Shown here: in pieces, positions 35,486 to 44,012 of the stretch
Layout of the letters: each line of letters opens with the position of its first letter
How positions within the stretch are numbered: position 1 is the first letter of the stretch
Assembly: GCF_000380505.1 (NCBI RefSeq)
Contig: NZ_AQYH01000006.1
Coordinates: 248,001 to 312,000 of the forward strand
Direction of reading: 5' to 3'
DNA length: 64,000 nucleotides
DNA from: Kaistia granuli DSM 23481
Lineage (GTDB): Bacteria; Pseudomonadota; Alphaproteobacteria; Rhizobiales; Kaistiaceae
The notes under the pieces: model-generated
What the model saw: only the letters and a program-made list of their open reading frames with translations
Databases searched by the model: none
Told to the model about the DNA's origin: nothing
Translations under genes and position numbers: made by a program

Positions 35486-36217
35486 TCACTCCTTTGCCGC
35501 GACAGCCGGCGCCGTGGCGACGTCCGTCAGCTTGCCCAGGATCTGCAGGTAGGCGACCAGCGCATCCATTTCCGTCACCCGGGACGGATCGCCGTCGAAG
35601 GCGCGGATATTGGTCGCCTCGCCGTAGCGCTCGCTCACGCCGGCAGCCCGGTCGGTGTCCGGCGTCGCCTGGCCGTAGGCGTCGGCCGGGGCGTTGTCGA
35701 TCATCGCCTGCGTGTAGGGGACGCCGACCCGACGCATCGCCAGGAGGTGATCGCCGAGATCCTCGGTCTTGAGCGTGTTGTCCTCGAGCCAGCGATAGGC
35801 CGGCATGACCGACACCGGCACGACATCGCGGGGATTGCGCAGATGCGCGACCTGCCAGGCGTCCGAATACTTGCCGCCGACGCGGGCGAGATCCGGGCCG
35901 GTCCGCTTCGAGCCCCACAGCATCGGATGGTCGTACTGGGATTCGACCGCCAGCGAGTACGGGCCGTAGCGCTCGACCTCGTCCCGCAGCGTCCGGATCA
36001 TCTGCGAATGGCAGGCATAGCAACCCTCGCGGAGGTAGATGTTGCGGCCGGCCAGCTCGAGCGGCGTGTAGACCCGCATGTCGGGCGCCTTCTCGACCGT
36101 CTCGTCGATCGTGAAGAGCGGCGCGATCTCGACGAAACCACCGATCGAGGCGACCACGATGATGGCCAGAACGAAGCCGATGGCGCTGCGTTCGAGCTTG
36201 CGATGAAAGTTCGGCAT
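35486..36217 (-). CDS. ccoO: cbb3 cytochrome oxidase monohaem subunit CcoO
   Basis: A 243-residue membrane-anchored cytochrome c. One N-terminal helix (FVLAIIVVASIGGFVEIAPL), then the haem motif C66-Y-A-C-H70 followed by SQMIRTLRDEVERYGPYSLA, an invariant CcoO stretch. Receives electrons from CcoP and feeds CcoN. It begins six bases after ccoN. Confidence 0.97.
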   Translation of the reverse strand: MPNFHRKLERSAIGFVLAIIVVASIGGFVEIAPLFTIDETVEKAPDMRVYTPLELAGRNIYLREGCYACHSQMIRTLRDEVERYGPYSLAVESQYDHPMLWGSKRTGPDLARVGGKYSDAWQVAHLRNPRDVVPVSVMPAYRWLEDNTLKTEDLGDHLLAMRRVGVPYTQAMIDNAPADAYGQATPDTDRAAGVSERYGEATNIRAFDGDPSRVTEMDALVAYLQILGKLTDVATAPAVAAKE

Positions 36218-36223
36218 GGTCGG

Positions 36224-37882
36224 CTACTCTCCGGCCTGAAGTGCGGTTGAGGTCGCAAGCGCCGGTTCGTCCACCTCACTGCCCTCGGCGGCGAGGCTGG
36301 TTCCGGGCTGCCGGATCGTCATCCAGATATTGTAGCAACCGACCATCGCGCCGAGCAGGAACAGGAGCCCACCCAGAGTCCGCGCGATGTAATAGGGATG
36401 CATCGCTACCAGCGAGTCGATGAACGAGTAGGCGAGCGTTCCGCTTTCATTGTAGGTGCGCCACATCAGGCCCTGGATGATGCCCGAGTTCCACATCGCG
36501 AAGACGTAGACGACGGTTCCGGAGAGCGCCAACCAGAAGTGGACCTCGACGAGACGGGACGAATACATGCGCTCGCGCTTCCACATCCACGGCACCAGCG
36601 CGTAGATCGAACCGAAGGAGATCATCGCCACCCAGCCGAGCGCGCCGGCATGGACGTGACCGACGGTCCAGTCGGTATAGTGGCTGAGCGAATTGACCGC
36701 CCGGATCGCCATGAACGAACCTTCGAAGGTCGAGAGGCCGTAGAAGACAGCGGCGACCATCATGAAGCGCAGCGTGGCGTCGTCGCGAACCTTGTGCCAG
36801 GCGCCGTTCAGCGTCGCCAGCGCATTGCCGGCGGAGGCCCAGGACGGCACCAGCAGGACGACCGAGAAGGTCATGCCGAGCGTCTGCACCCATTGCGGCA
36901 GCGCCGTGTAGTGCAGGTGGTGCGAGCCCGCCCACATGTACATGAAGACGATGCCCCAGAAGCTGATGATCGACAGCCGGTAGGAGAAGATCGGGCGTCC
37001 GGCGCGCTTCGGCAGGTAGTAGTACATCATGCCGAGGAAGCCGGCGGTCAGGAAGAAGGCGACGGCGTTATGGCCGTACCACCACTGCGTCATCGCATCC
37101 TGGACGCCGGAGAACAGCGAATAGCTCTTGGCGCTGCCGAAGGAGACGGGCACGGCCAGGTTGTTAACGATATGCAGGATCGCCACGACCAGGATGAAGG
37201 CCATGTAGTACCAGTTGGCGACATAGATGTGCGGTTCCTTCCGCCGCGCCAGGGTACGGATATAGATCAGGAAGTAGACCACCCAGACGATGACCAGCCA
37301 GATGTCGGCATACCATTCCGGCTCGGCATATTCCTTCGACTGGGTGAGCCCCATGAAGTAGCCGCTCACTGCAAGAACGCAGAAGAGGTTGTAGCCGAGC
37401 AGCACGAACCAGGGGCTGAACTGATCGGGGAGCCGCGCGCGGGTCGTGCGCTGCAGCACATGCAGCGAGGTCGCGATGAGCGCGTTGCCGCCGAAGCCGA
37501 AGATGACGCTGGTGGTGTGAACCGGGCGGATACGTCCGAAGCTGGACCAGGCCGCGTCGAAGGTCAGATCGGGCCAGGCGAGCAGCGCCGCGACCCAGAC
37601 GCCGAAGAACAGGCCGAAGACGGCCCAGGCCATGGCCAGGATGATGCCGACCTTGGTGGGATCGTCATAATATCGGGACAGACGCTCCTTGTCGGGTTCG
37701 GGCGCGTAGTAGCCCGCCATCACCACGAACATCAGCCCGACGGCGGACAACAGGATGACGAAGCCGTGCGTACCGATCGGATCGTTACGCCCTGCGGCGG
37801 CAAATGCCAGGCCGCATAGGGCCAGCACGGTCAAGACGGCAAGCGAAAGCTGCCGCTCCAGTTTCGTCAATCCCGCAATCAT
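36224..37882 (-). CDS. ccoN: cbb3 cytochrome oxidase catalytic subunit CcoN
   Basis: A 552-residue haem-copper oxidase subunit I of the C family with about twelve membrane helices. Haem and copper ligands are visible: His in HTTSVIFGFGGNAL, WWYGHNAVAFFLT (CuB and cross-linked Tyr region), GSHHLHYTALP, and the pair in TVGHVHAGALGW. It reduces oxygen at very low concentration and pumps protons. First gene of the operon; a FixK/FNR-type box lies about 100 bases upstream. Confidence 0.98.
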   Translation of the reverse strand: MIAGLTKLERQLSLAVLTVLALCGLAFAAAGRNDPIGTHGFVILLSAVGLMFVVMAGYYAPEPDKERLSRYYDDPTKVGIILAMAWAVFGLFFGVWVAALLAWPDLTFDAAWSSFGRIRPVHTTSVIFGFGGNALIATSLHVLQRTTRARLPDQFSPWFVLLGYNLFCVLAVSGYFMGLTQSKEYAEPEWYADIWLVIVWVVYFLIYIRTLARRKEPHIYVANWYYMAFILVVAILHIVNNLAVPVSFGSAKSYSLFSGVQDAMTQWWYGHNAVAFFLTAGFLGMMYYYLPKRAGRPIFSYRLSIISFWGIVFMYMWAGSHHLHYTALPQWVQTLGMTFSVVLLVPSWASAGNALATLNGAWHKVRDDATLRFMMVAAVFYGLSTFEGSFMAIRAVNSLSHYTDWTVGHVHAGALGWVAMISFGSIYALVPWMWKRERMYSSRLVEVHFWLALSGTVVYVFAMWNSGIIQGLMWRTYNESGTLAYSFIDSLVAMHPYYIARTLGGLLFLLGAMVGCYNIWMTIRQPGTSLAAEGSEVDEPALATSTALQAGE

Positions 37883-37976
37883 GCTGGGGAGCCCCTATCT
37901 GTTCACGCAGTAGCCCTTCAGCGTCTTGCGACGACAAAGTGCCGCCCTTTGGTGAACGATAATCTCGAGGCTGTAT

Positions 37977-37990
37977 TTGTTCTAGATCAA
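37977..37990 (-). promoter_or_regulatory. FixK/FNR-type box (anaerobox) upstream of ccoN
   Basis: TTGTT-CTAG-ATCAA matches the consensus TTGAT-N4-ATCAA with one change. It is centred 101 bases before the ccoN ATG in the gap after the Crp/Fnr regulator gene, the position where FixK or FNR activates cbb3 genes at low oxygen. Confidence 0.8.
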
Positions 37991-38058
37991 AGAAGGGCGT
38001 GATTGCGGCGGCAGGCGACGTCCCGATGCCGCCGAAGCGTTCGGCCGAGGCACCCGTT

Positions 38059-38763
38059 TCAGGTCGAGGCGGCGCGCCCCTCGGCGAGCGACTGCAGCCT
38101 GCCGGCTTCGACGACCGTGACCCGCTGCCTGCCGCTCTTGACGAGGCCCTTCGCTTCCCAGGCCGCCAGCAGGCGGCTGACCGTATGCAGGGTCGTGCCG
38201 GTCATCTCGGCGATATCCTGCCGGGAAATCGGAAAGTCGATCTCGACCCCCTCCCCGGTCTTGCGGCCGTTCTGCTCGGCCAGGCGCAGCACGACGCGGG
38301 CCACCCGCTGCTCGACCTGCTCGGTCGACATCTCGACGAGGCGGGCCTGCACGTCCTGCAGGCGGCTGCCGACGGTCTGGTAGGTCGTCTCGCCAAAGCC
38401 GGGGATCTGGGCCATGAATTCCGGCCACATCGCGCTGGGCCAGGCGAGGACGACGCAATCGACCGCCGCGACGGCGCTGGCGGGATAGGTGGTTCTCCCC
38501 ATCGCGTGGGCGATGCCGATGAGCTCGCCGGCGCTGATGTAACGGACAATCACCTGGTCACCGCCGGGCGTGGTCTTGACCACGCGGACATGCCCGTCGA
38601 GCAGCAGGAAGAACGAATGTCCCTCGGCTTCCTCCTCGAAGATGGTGGTGTCCTTGGCGACCCGCAGCGAGCGGGCGCTCGACAGGACGCGATCGAGATC
38701 CTCCGGCTTCGCCGTCCGGAACAGCGGCAGGCCGGCGATGAGAGAACGATCAAGCTGGCTCAC
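38059..38763 (-). CDS. nnrR: Crp/Fnr-family regulator, probably NnrR-like
   Basis: A 234-residue regulator with an N-terminal cyclic-nucleotide-binding-like beta barrel and a C-terminal winged helix (ISRQDIAEMTGTTLHTVSRL, about residues 175-195). It lacks the Cys cluster of FNR and so is not an iron-sulphur oxygen sensor. The recognition helix has H-T-V-S-R where FNR has E-T-I-S-R, consistent with a different half-site. Two TTTGCG-type boxes in front of pseudoazurin and nirK make an NnrR-like nitric oxide response role likely. Start GTG 38763 has GGGAGG four bases upstream. Confidence 0.7.
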   Translation of the reverse strand: MSQLDRSLIAGLPLFRTAKPEDLDRVLSSARSLRVAKDTTIFEEEAEGHSFFLLLDGHVRVVKTTPGGDQVIVRYISAGELIGIAHAMGRTTYPASAVAAVDCVVLAWPSAMWPEFMAQIPGFGETTYQTVGSRLQDVQARLVEMSTEQVEQRVARVVLRLAEQNGRKTGEGVEIDFPISRQDIAEMTGTTLHTVSRLLAAWEAKGLVKSGRQRVTVVEAGRLQSLAEGRAAST

Positions 38764-38901
38764 GCTGCCTCCCGTTCGATCGAATTTCCGGCTCCGCCGG
38801 GTGACAGGCGGCGGGCGCTCCCCGCCTCGGGCACATTCGGATCCCGGTTCATCGGCTCTCGCATGGGCTGACGTCTATCCTGGTCCAGTTTGCAGCGTCT
38901 G

Positions 38902-38917
38902 TTTGCGCCAGCGCAAA
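38902..38917 (+). promoter_or_regulatory. NnrR-type palindrome before pseudoazurin gene
   Basis: Perfect inverted repeat TTTGCG-CCAG-CGCAAA, matching the TTGCG-N4-CGCAA form described for NnrR in alphaproteobacteria. TATAAG at 38939-38944 would be a -10 box, putting the palindrome about 41 bases before the start of transcription, the usual activator position. Confidence 0.75.
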
Positions 38918-38987
38918 TTCGATCGCTGTTTCTCTGCCTATAAGCAGAGCGATGACGGATGTCATTGGCTTGAGGTGAAGGAAAAGC

Positions 38988-39437
38988 ATGATGATACGGA
39001 TAGCGGTGGTCGCGATGGCACTGGCGGCGCTCGTGACGACGGGAGCCGCGCAGGCAGCGGACCACGAGGTCAAGATGCTCAACAAGGGCGCCAAGGGGGC
39101 CATGGTATTCGAGCCCGATTTCATCCAGGCCTCCGTAGGCGACACCGTGACGTTCCTGCCGACCGACAAGTCGCACGATGCCGAATCCGTCAAGGGCATG
39201 GCGCCGGAGGGGACGCAGCCCTTCAAGGGCAAGATCAGCGAGAAGGTCACCGTCACGATTGATGCCGAGGGCGTCTATGGCGTGAAATGCACGCCGCACT
39301 ACGGCATGGGCATGGTCGCGCTGATCGTGGCCGGCAATCCGGTCAATCTGGACGCGGCCAAGAACGTGAAGCATCCGGGCAAGGCCAAGAAGGCCTTCGA
39401 AGCGCTGCTGACCCAGGCCGCCGCCGGCGCTCAGTAA
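38988..39437 (+). CDS. paz: Pseudoazurin
   Basis: A 149-residue periplasmic blue copper protein, signal peptide cleaved near AQA|AD. Type 1 copper ligands His63 (DKSHDAES), Cys101, His104 and Met109 (CTPHYGMGM) are all present. It donates electrons to copper nitrite reductase. A spacing-optimal GAAGGAAAAG precedes the ATG. It heads the paz-nnrS-nirK block under its own NnrR-type box. Confidence 0.96.
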   Translation: MMIRIAVVAMALAALVTTGAAQAADHEVKMLNKGAKGAMVFEPDFIQASVGDTVTFLPTDKSHDAESVKGMAPEGTQPFKGKISEKVTVTIDAEGVYGVKCTPHYGMGMVALIVAGNPVNLDAAKNVKHPGKAKKAFEALLTQAAAGAQ

Positions 39438-39500
39438 CCCGCCCAATCGGCATTCGCAGGCGATCACGGACCGTTCCGGACGATAGCTGGGATCAATGAC

Positions 39501-40685
39501 ATGGCCATCCCCCGCACGCGTCCCGATCGCCTGCCTGCCATCCTCTCCTACGGATTTCGTCCGTTCTTCCTGCTCGGCTCGCTCTATGCGGGCGTGACCA
39601 TCCTGATCTGGCTGCCGCTGCTGCAAGGCCGGCTGGAAACGACCAGCGTCTTCTCCCCCGTCGACTGGCACGTGCACGAGATGCTGTTCGGCTATCTCGC
39701 CGCCGTCCTGACGGGGTTCCTGCTGACGGCGATCCCCAACTGGACCGGCCGCCTGCCGGTGCAAGGATGGCCGCTGCTCGGGCTGGTCCTGCTCTGGCTT
39801 GCCGGGCGGATTGCCGTATTCTGTTCGGCGGACATCGGCTGGATCGCCGCGGCGTTGATCGATTGCGCCTTCCTGCTGGCAGTGGCCGCCGCCGCGGGGA
39901 TCGAGATCATCGCCGGCCGCAACTGGCGCAACCTCAAGGTCCTGATCCCGGTCATCGTGTTCGGCGCGGCGAACATCGCCTACCATGTCGAAGTGCACGC
40001 CCTCGGCACGTCCGACATCGCCCGGCGGCTCGGCATCGGCACCGCCATAGTGCTGATCGCGTTGATTGGCGGCCGCATCATCCCGAGCTTCACCCGCAAC
40101 TGGCTCGCCCGCGAAAATCCGGGCCGCCTGCCGGTGCCGGTCGGCCGTTTCGACATGGCGACCATCGCCATCTCGGCGCTCGCCCTACTGGGCTGGTCCT
40201 TCGCCCCCGACGCCGCAGCGACGGCCATGGCCCTGATCCTCGCCGCCAGCCTCAACACCCTGCGGCTGGCGCGCTGGGCCGGTGACCGTACCTGGCGCGA
40301 TCCGCTCGTGCTGATCCTGCATGTCGCCTACGCCTTCCTGCCGATCGGCATGCTGCTGGCCGCCCTAGCGGTCCTGGCGCCCGACGCGGTCGGCCCGGCC
40401 GCAGCCGTGCATGCCTTCGGGGTCGGCGCCATCGGCACGATGACGCTGGCCGTCATGGTACGCGCCACGCTCGGCCATACGGGCCAACCTTTGCAGGCGG
40501 GAAAGGCCGGCTGCTTCGTGTTCGCAGCCATTCTCATCGCCGCCTGCGCGCGCATCGCCGCCGCGCTGGGCCTGCCGGGCGGCTGGCTCCTCGATCTCGC
40601 CGCCGGAGCCTGGACAGCCGGCTTCCTCGGCTTCGCCCTGCTCTACGGAGCCATGCTGCTGCAGCCGCGCCTGCGCCGCGGCTAG
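39501..40685 (+). CDS. nnrS: NnrS haem-copper membrane protein
   Basis: A 394-residue protein with about twelve membrane helices. The conserved SYGFRPFFLLGSLYA, VDWHVHEMLFGYL and LTAIPNWTGRLP stretches identify NnrS, which contains haem and copper and helps cells cope with nitric oxide during denitrification. It starts 63 bases after pseudoazurin and probably shares its transcript. Confidence 0.95.
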   Translation: MAIPRTRPDRLPAILSYGFRPFFLLGSLYAGVTILIWLPLLQGRLETTSVFSPVDWHVHEMLFGYLAAVLTGFLLTAIPNWTGRLPVQGWPLLGLVLLWLAGRIAVFCSADIGWIAAALIDCAFLLAVAAAAGIEIIAGRNWRNLKVLIPVIVFGAANIAYHVEVHALGTSDIARRLGIGTAIVLIALIGGRIIPSFTRNWLARENPGRLPVPVGRFDMATIAISALALLGWSFAPDAAATAMALILAASLNTLRLARWAGDRTWRDPLVLILHVAYAFLPIGMLLAALAVLAPDAVGPAAAVHAFGVGAIGTMTLAVMVRATLGHTGQPLQAGKAGCFVFAAILIAACARIAAALGLPGGWLLDLAAGAWTAGFLGFALLYGAMLLQPRLRRG

Positions 40686-40707
40686 GCGATCCGCCATCCG
40701 AGTTTAC

Positions 40708-40723
40708 TTTGCGTTGCAGCAAA
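40708..40723 (+). promoter_or_regulatory. NnrR-type palindrome before nirK
   Basis: TTTGCG-TTGC-AGCAAA, extended to the perfect outer arms CTTTGC / GCAAAG (40707-40724). It is centred 75 bases before the nirK ATG, almost the same spacing as the box before pseudoazurin (79 bases). Confidence 0.75.
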
Positions 40724-40789
40724 GAGCGCCGCAACCGGGGCCGCTAGCTTGACGATGTCAAGTTTTGCAGAGCAACGGCGGAGTGATCC

Positions 40790-42349
40790 ATGCTCAGAAA
40801 GACCCAAACGCGTCCCGGCGGAGGACGCGATACTCATCCGGATGGCCCCCTACCTTTAACCGCGTGGCTGCAGAAGGGCAGGCTCCTCGCCGCCGCCGTC
40901 GCCCTGCTGTCGAGCCTTGCCCTGACGCCGGCCTTCGCCCAGTCGCACCAGCACGGCCAGACGGCGCCGAATGCCCCCGCCGCGCAAGCAGAGCCGGCCA
41001 AGCCGGCGATCGAACCGGCCGCGACGGACGTCAAGACGGCAGCATCCGCGCCGATCGTCAGCTACCACGCCCCGATGACCTTCACCCTGAAGACGGGCAT
41101 CGCCACCGGGCGCATGGTCTATATCGGCGTCGGTGGCACCATCGACGGCAAGATCAACCCGACGCTGATGGTGCATGAGGGCGAACTCATCCAGATCAAC
41201 CTGATCAATGGCGAGGGCGCGGAACATGACGTCGTCGTCGACCAATATCCGGCGCGCTCCGCCGTGGTGGTCGGCAAGAACGCCTCCACGACGATTTCCT
41301 TCCTGGCGAGCAAGGTCGGCGAATTCGCCTATTTCTGCTCGATCGCCGGACATCGCCAGGCTGGCATGGAAGGCCTGATCCAGGTCATGGCAGGCCCGCG
41401 CGAGGCGATGGCGAGCGACGCCGCCGACGTCGTACGCGATCCGGCCGACCTGCCGGGTCCGATCGGCCAGCGGCCACCCAAGGTGGTCAAGGTCGACCTC
41501 GAGACGGTCGAGCTGGTGGGACGTCTCGACGACGGCACGACCTATACCTACTGGACCTTCAATTCGAAGGTGCCGGGCCCGTTCCTGCGCGTGCGGGTCG
41601 GCGACACGGTCGAGGTGCACGTCAAGAACCCCGCCGACAGCGTCATGGCCCATTCGGTCGATTTCCATGCCGCGACCGGTCCCGGCGGCGGCGCCCACAC
41701 GACCCAGACCGACCCGGGCGCCGAAACCGTCGTGACGTTCAAGGCGCTGAAGCCGGGCATCTTCGTCTATCACTGCGCCACGCCGAGCGTCGCCCACCAC
41801 ATCACCAGCGGCATGTACGGCCTGATCCTCGTCGAGCCGGAGGGCGGACTGCCGCAGGTCGACCGCGAGTTCTACGTGATGCAGGGCGAGCTCTACACCG
41901 TCGAGCCGTTCGGTACGAACGGCGTGCAGGAGATGGACTATGACAAGCTGATCTCCGAGCGGCCGGAATACTTCCTGTTCAACGGCGCCGTCGGCTCGCT
42001 GACCAAGACCCATCCGCTCTATGCCAATGTCGGCGAGACGGTGCGCATCTTCTTCGGCGTCGGCGGACCGAACTTCACGTCCTCCTTCCACGTCATCGGC
42101 GAGATCTTCGACAACGTCTATTCCATGGGCAGCGTCACCTCCCCGCCGATCACGGGCGTGCAGACGGTCACCGTTGCCCCGGGCGGCGCGACGATCGTCG
42201 ACTTCAAGCTCGATCGCGGCGGCAACTACGTGCTCGTCGACCACGCCCTGTCCCGCGCCGAGCGGGGCCTCGCCGGCCACCTGATCGTAGACGGTCCGGA
42301 AAACGACGCGATCATGCATGCGGGCCCGGCCGACGCCCCCGCGGAGTAA
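40790..42349 (+). CDS. nirK: Three-domain copper nitrite reductase NirK with extra N-terminal cupredoxin
   Basis: A 519-residue periplasmic enzyme reducing nitrite to nitric oxide; ordinary NirK has about 360-380. After a long signal region (hydrophobic LLAAAVALLSSLAL, cleavage near AFA|Q) and a Pro/Ala linker comes a separate cupredoxin domain (about 95-200) with its own type 1 copper ligands His146, Cys183, His188, Met193. The catalytic part (about 230-505) has type 1 ligands His288, Cys329, His337, Met342; type 2 ligands His293, His328, His434; and catalytic Asp291 and His408. The spacing C-ATPSVAH-H is that of class II NirK. The layout matches the Hyphomicrobium denitrificans type. Confidence 0.95.
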   Translation: MLRKTQTRPGGGRDTHPDGPLPLTAWLQKGRLLAAAVALLSSLALTPAFAQSHQHGQTAPNAPAAQAEPAKPAIEPAATDVKTAASAPIVSYHAPMTFTLKTGIATGRMVYIGVGGTIDGKINPTLMVHEGELIQINLINGEGAEHDVVVDQYPARSAVVVGKNASTTISFLASKVGEFAYFCSIAGHRQAGMEGLIQVMAGPREAMASDAADVVRDPADLPGPIGQRPPKVVKVDLETVELVGRLDDGTTYTYWTFNSKVPGPFLRVRVGDTVEVHVKNPADSVMAHSVDFHAATGPGGGAHTTQTDPGAETVVTFKALKPGIFVYHCATPSVAHHITSGMYGLILVEPEGGLPQVDREFYVMQGELYTVEPFGTNGVQEMDYDKLISERPEYFLFNGAVGSLTKTHPLYANVGETVRIFFGVGGPNFTSSFHVIGEIFDNVYSMGSVTSPPITGVQTVTVAPGGATIVDFKLDRGGNYVLVDHALSRAERGLAGHLIVDGPENDAIMHAGPADAPAE

Positions 42350-42362
42350 CCCAGCAAGATCC

Positions 42363-42386
42363 GGCGCCGCGTTCCCGCGCGGCGCC
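42363..42386. terminator. Hairpin between convergent nirK and PAS genes
   Basis: Perfect 9-bp stem GGCGCCGCG / CGCGGCGCC with a 6-base loop, 13 bases after the nirK stop and just before the PAS gene stop on the other strand. It may serve both strands. Confidence 0.6.
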
Positions 42387-42388
42387 GC

Positions 42389-42856
42389 TCAGCTACCCAG
42401 TACTTCCGGGCGCTGCGCAGCCAACTGGCGACGCAGCACCTTGATCGTTTCGAAGCGTTCCGTGACATCCCGCATCACCGCGGCCATACCTGTGACCCCG
42501 CCCTCGCCGTCACGCAGCAGAACAATCGTGAACTCGACCGAGATCCGCCGCCCGTCGGCGGCGAGCGCCGGCACGGCGAGGAGATCGCCCGCGACATAGC
42601 GGCTCTGCCCGGTCCGCATCACGGTGTCGTAGCCCTGCCAGTGCCGGGCGCGCTGGTTTTCCGGGATGATCAGGTCGAGCGACTGGCCGACAGCCTCGGC
42701 CGCGTCGAAGCCGAAAATGCGGGCGGCGCCCGGGTTCCAGAAGGTGATCCGCCCTTCCCGATCGGTCGCAACGATGGCATCGGCGATGCTGTCGAGCAGC
42801 GCCCCGGCCAGGGCCGAGCGCAAGGTATCCGGCGCCTCCAGCGTTTCAGGGTTCAC
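42389..42856 (-). CDS. Small PAS-domain sensor protein
   Basis: A 155-residue protein that is almost only one PAS domain (about residues 12-135: DSIADAIVATDREGRITFWN, GRRISVEFTIVLLRDGEGGV, MAAVMRDVTER) with a short helical tail and no output domain. Start GTG 42856 has GGAGG nine bases upstream and overlaps the end of metB by eleven bases. Small PAS proteins next to nirK may sense redox or ligand state; the partner is not identifiable here. Confidence 0.85.
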   Translation of the reverse strand: MNPETLEAPDTLRSALAGALLDSIADAIVATDREGRITFWNPGAARIFGFDAAEAVGQSLDLIIPENQRARHWQGYDTVMRTGQSRYVAGDLLAVPALAADGRRISVEFTIVLLRDGEGGVTGMAAVMRDVTERFETIKVLRRQLAAQRPEVLGS

Positions 42857-44012
42857 GATCGGCAGCCTCCAGTGCCTGTTGCAGATCATCGAGCAGGTCC
42901 TGTTCGCCCTCGAGACCGATCGAGAGCCGCATCAACGTATCCTTGATGCCGGCGGCATGCCGCGCCTCCGGCCCCATGCCGGCATGGGTCATGGTAGCCG
43001 GATGGGCGGCGAGGCTTTCCATGCCGCCGAGCGATTCCGCCAGCGTGAAGATCCGGAGCGCCTCGGCAAAACGCCGGACCTCTCCCATGCCACCCTCGAT
43101 CTCGAAGCTCAGCATCGCACCAAAACCGTCCTGCTGGCGCCGCGCCAGCTCGTGGCCCGGATGCTTGGGCAGGCCCGGAAAATGGACGCGGGCGACGCGG
43201 GGATGCGCGTCCAAGAATTGCGCGACCGCCATCGCATTCCGCTGCTGCCGCTCAAGCCGCGGGAACAGCGTCCGCAGGCCGCGCAGCGTCTGGTAGGAAT
43301 CGAAGGGCGCTCCGGTGACGCCGGTGATGTTCGCCCACTCGGCGAGCTCTTCCAGACGCGCCGCCGACGCGGCGACCACGGCACCACCGACCATGTCGGA
43401 ATGGCCGTTCAGATATTTGGTCGTCGAGTGGATGACGAAATCGGCGCCGAGGCCGATCGGCCGCTGCACGGCCGGCGACAGGAAGGTGTTGTCGACCGCG
43501 ACCGCGGCGCTGATCGTCCGGGCACGACGAACGATCCCGGCGATGTCGACGACCCGCATCAGCGGATTGCTCGGCGTCTCCACCAGCACCAGCATCGGCA
43601 TACGCTCGAAGGCGAGATCGAGCGCGCGCGGATCGGTCTGGTCGACGAAAGCTACCTTGAACTGACGCTTGGTCGCCCGGCGCTGCAGCAGGCGGAACGT
43701 GCCGCCATAGCAATCATGCGGCGCCAGCACGAGGTCGTCGGGCTCCAGACGGGAGAGCACCAGATCAACGGCGGCCATGCCGCTCGATGTGATCACCGCG
43801 CCGGCGCCGCCTTCGAGCTTCGCCAGCGTGTCGGCGAGCTGGTCGCGGGTCGGGTTGCGGGTGCGGGAGTATTCATAGTCCCCGGGCTGCTCGAAGCCGC
43901 GGAACCGATAGGCGCTGGAGAGGTAGAGCGGGGGAACCACCGCACCGAAGGCGGCATCCTGGCCGATGCCATTGGCGGCGGCGATGGTCTCAGGCGATTT
44001 GCAGTCGGTCAT
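42846..44012 (-). CDS. metB: Cystathionine gamma-synthase
   Basis: A 388-residue PLP-dependent trans-sulphuration enzyme, close in length and sequence to E. coli MetB (386). Motifs YSRTRNPTRD, LVAP-like LAPHDCYGGTF, VDNTFLSPA, the PLP-Lys in STTKYLNGHSDMVGG, and TLAESLGGMESL are visible. It joins an activated homoserine with cysteine to give cystathionine in methionine synthesis, although cystathionine lyase activity is possible in this family. ATG 44012 matches the E. coli start; ATG 44036 is an alternative. Divergent from the following LysR gene. Confidence 0.9.
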   Translation of the reverse strand: MTDCKSPETIAAANGIGQDAAFGAVVPPLYLSSAYRFRGFEQPGDYEYSRTRNPTRDQLADTLAKLEGGAGAVITSSGMAAVDLVLSRLEPDDLVLAPHDCYGGTFRLLQRRATKRQFKVAFVDQTDPRALDLAFERMPMLVLVETPSNPLMRVVDIAGIVRRARTISAAVAVDNTFLSPAVQRPIGLGADFVIHSTTKYLNGHSDMVGGAVVAASAARLEELAEWANITGVTGAPFDSYQTLRGLRTLFPRLERQQRNAMAVAQFLDAHPRVARVHFPGLPKHPGHELARRQQDGFGAMLSFEIEGGMGEVRRFAEALRIFTLAESLGGMESLAAHPATMTHAGMGPEARHAAGIKDTLMRLSIGLEGEQDLLDDLQQALEAADREP

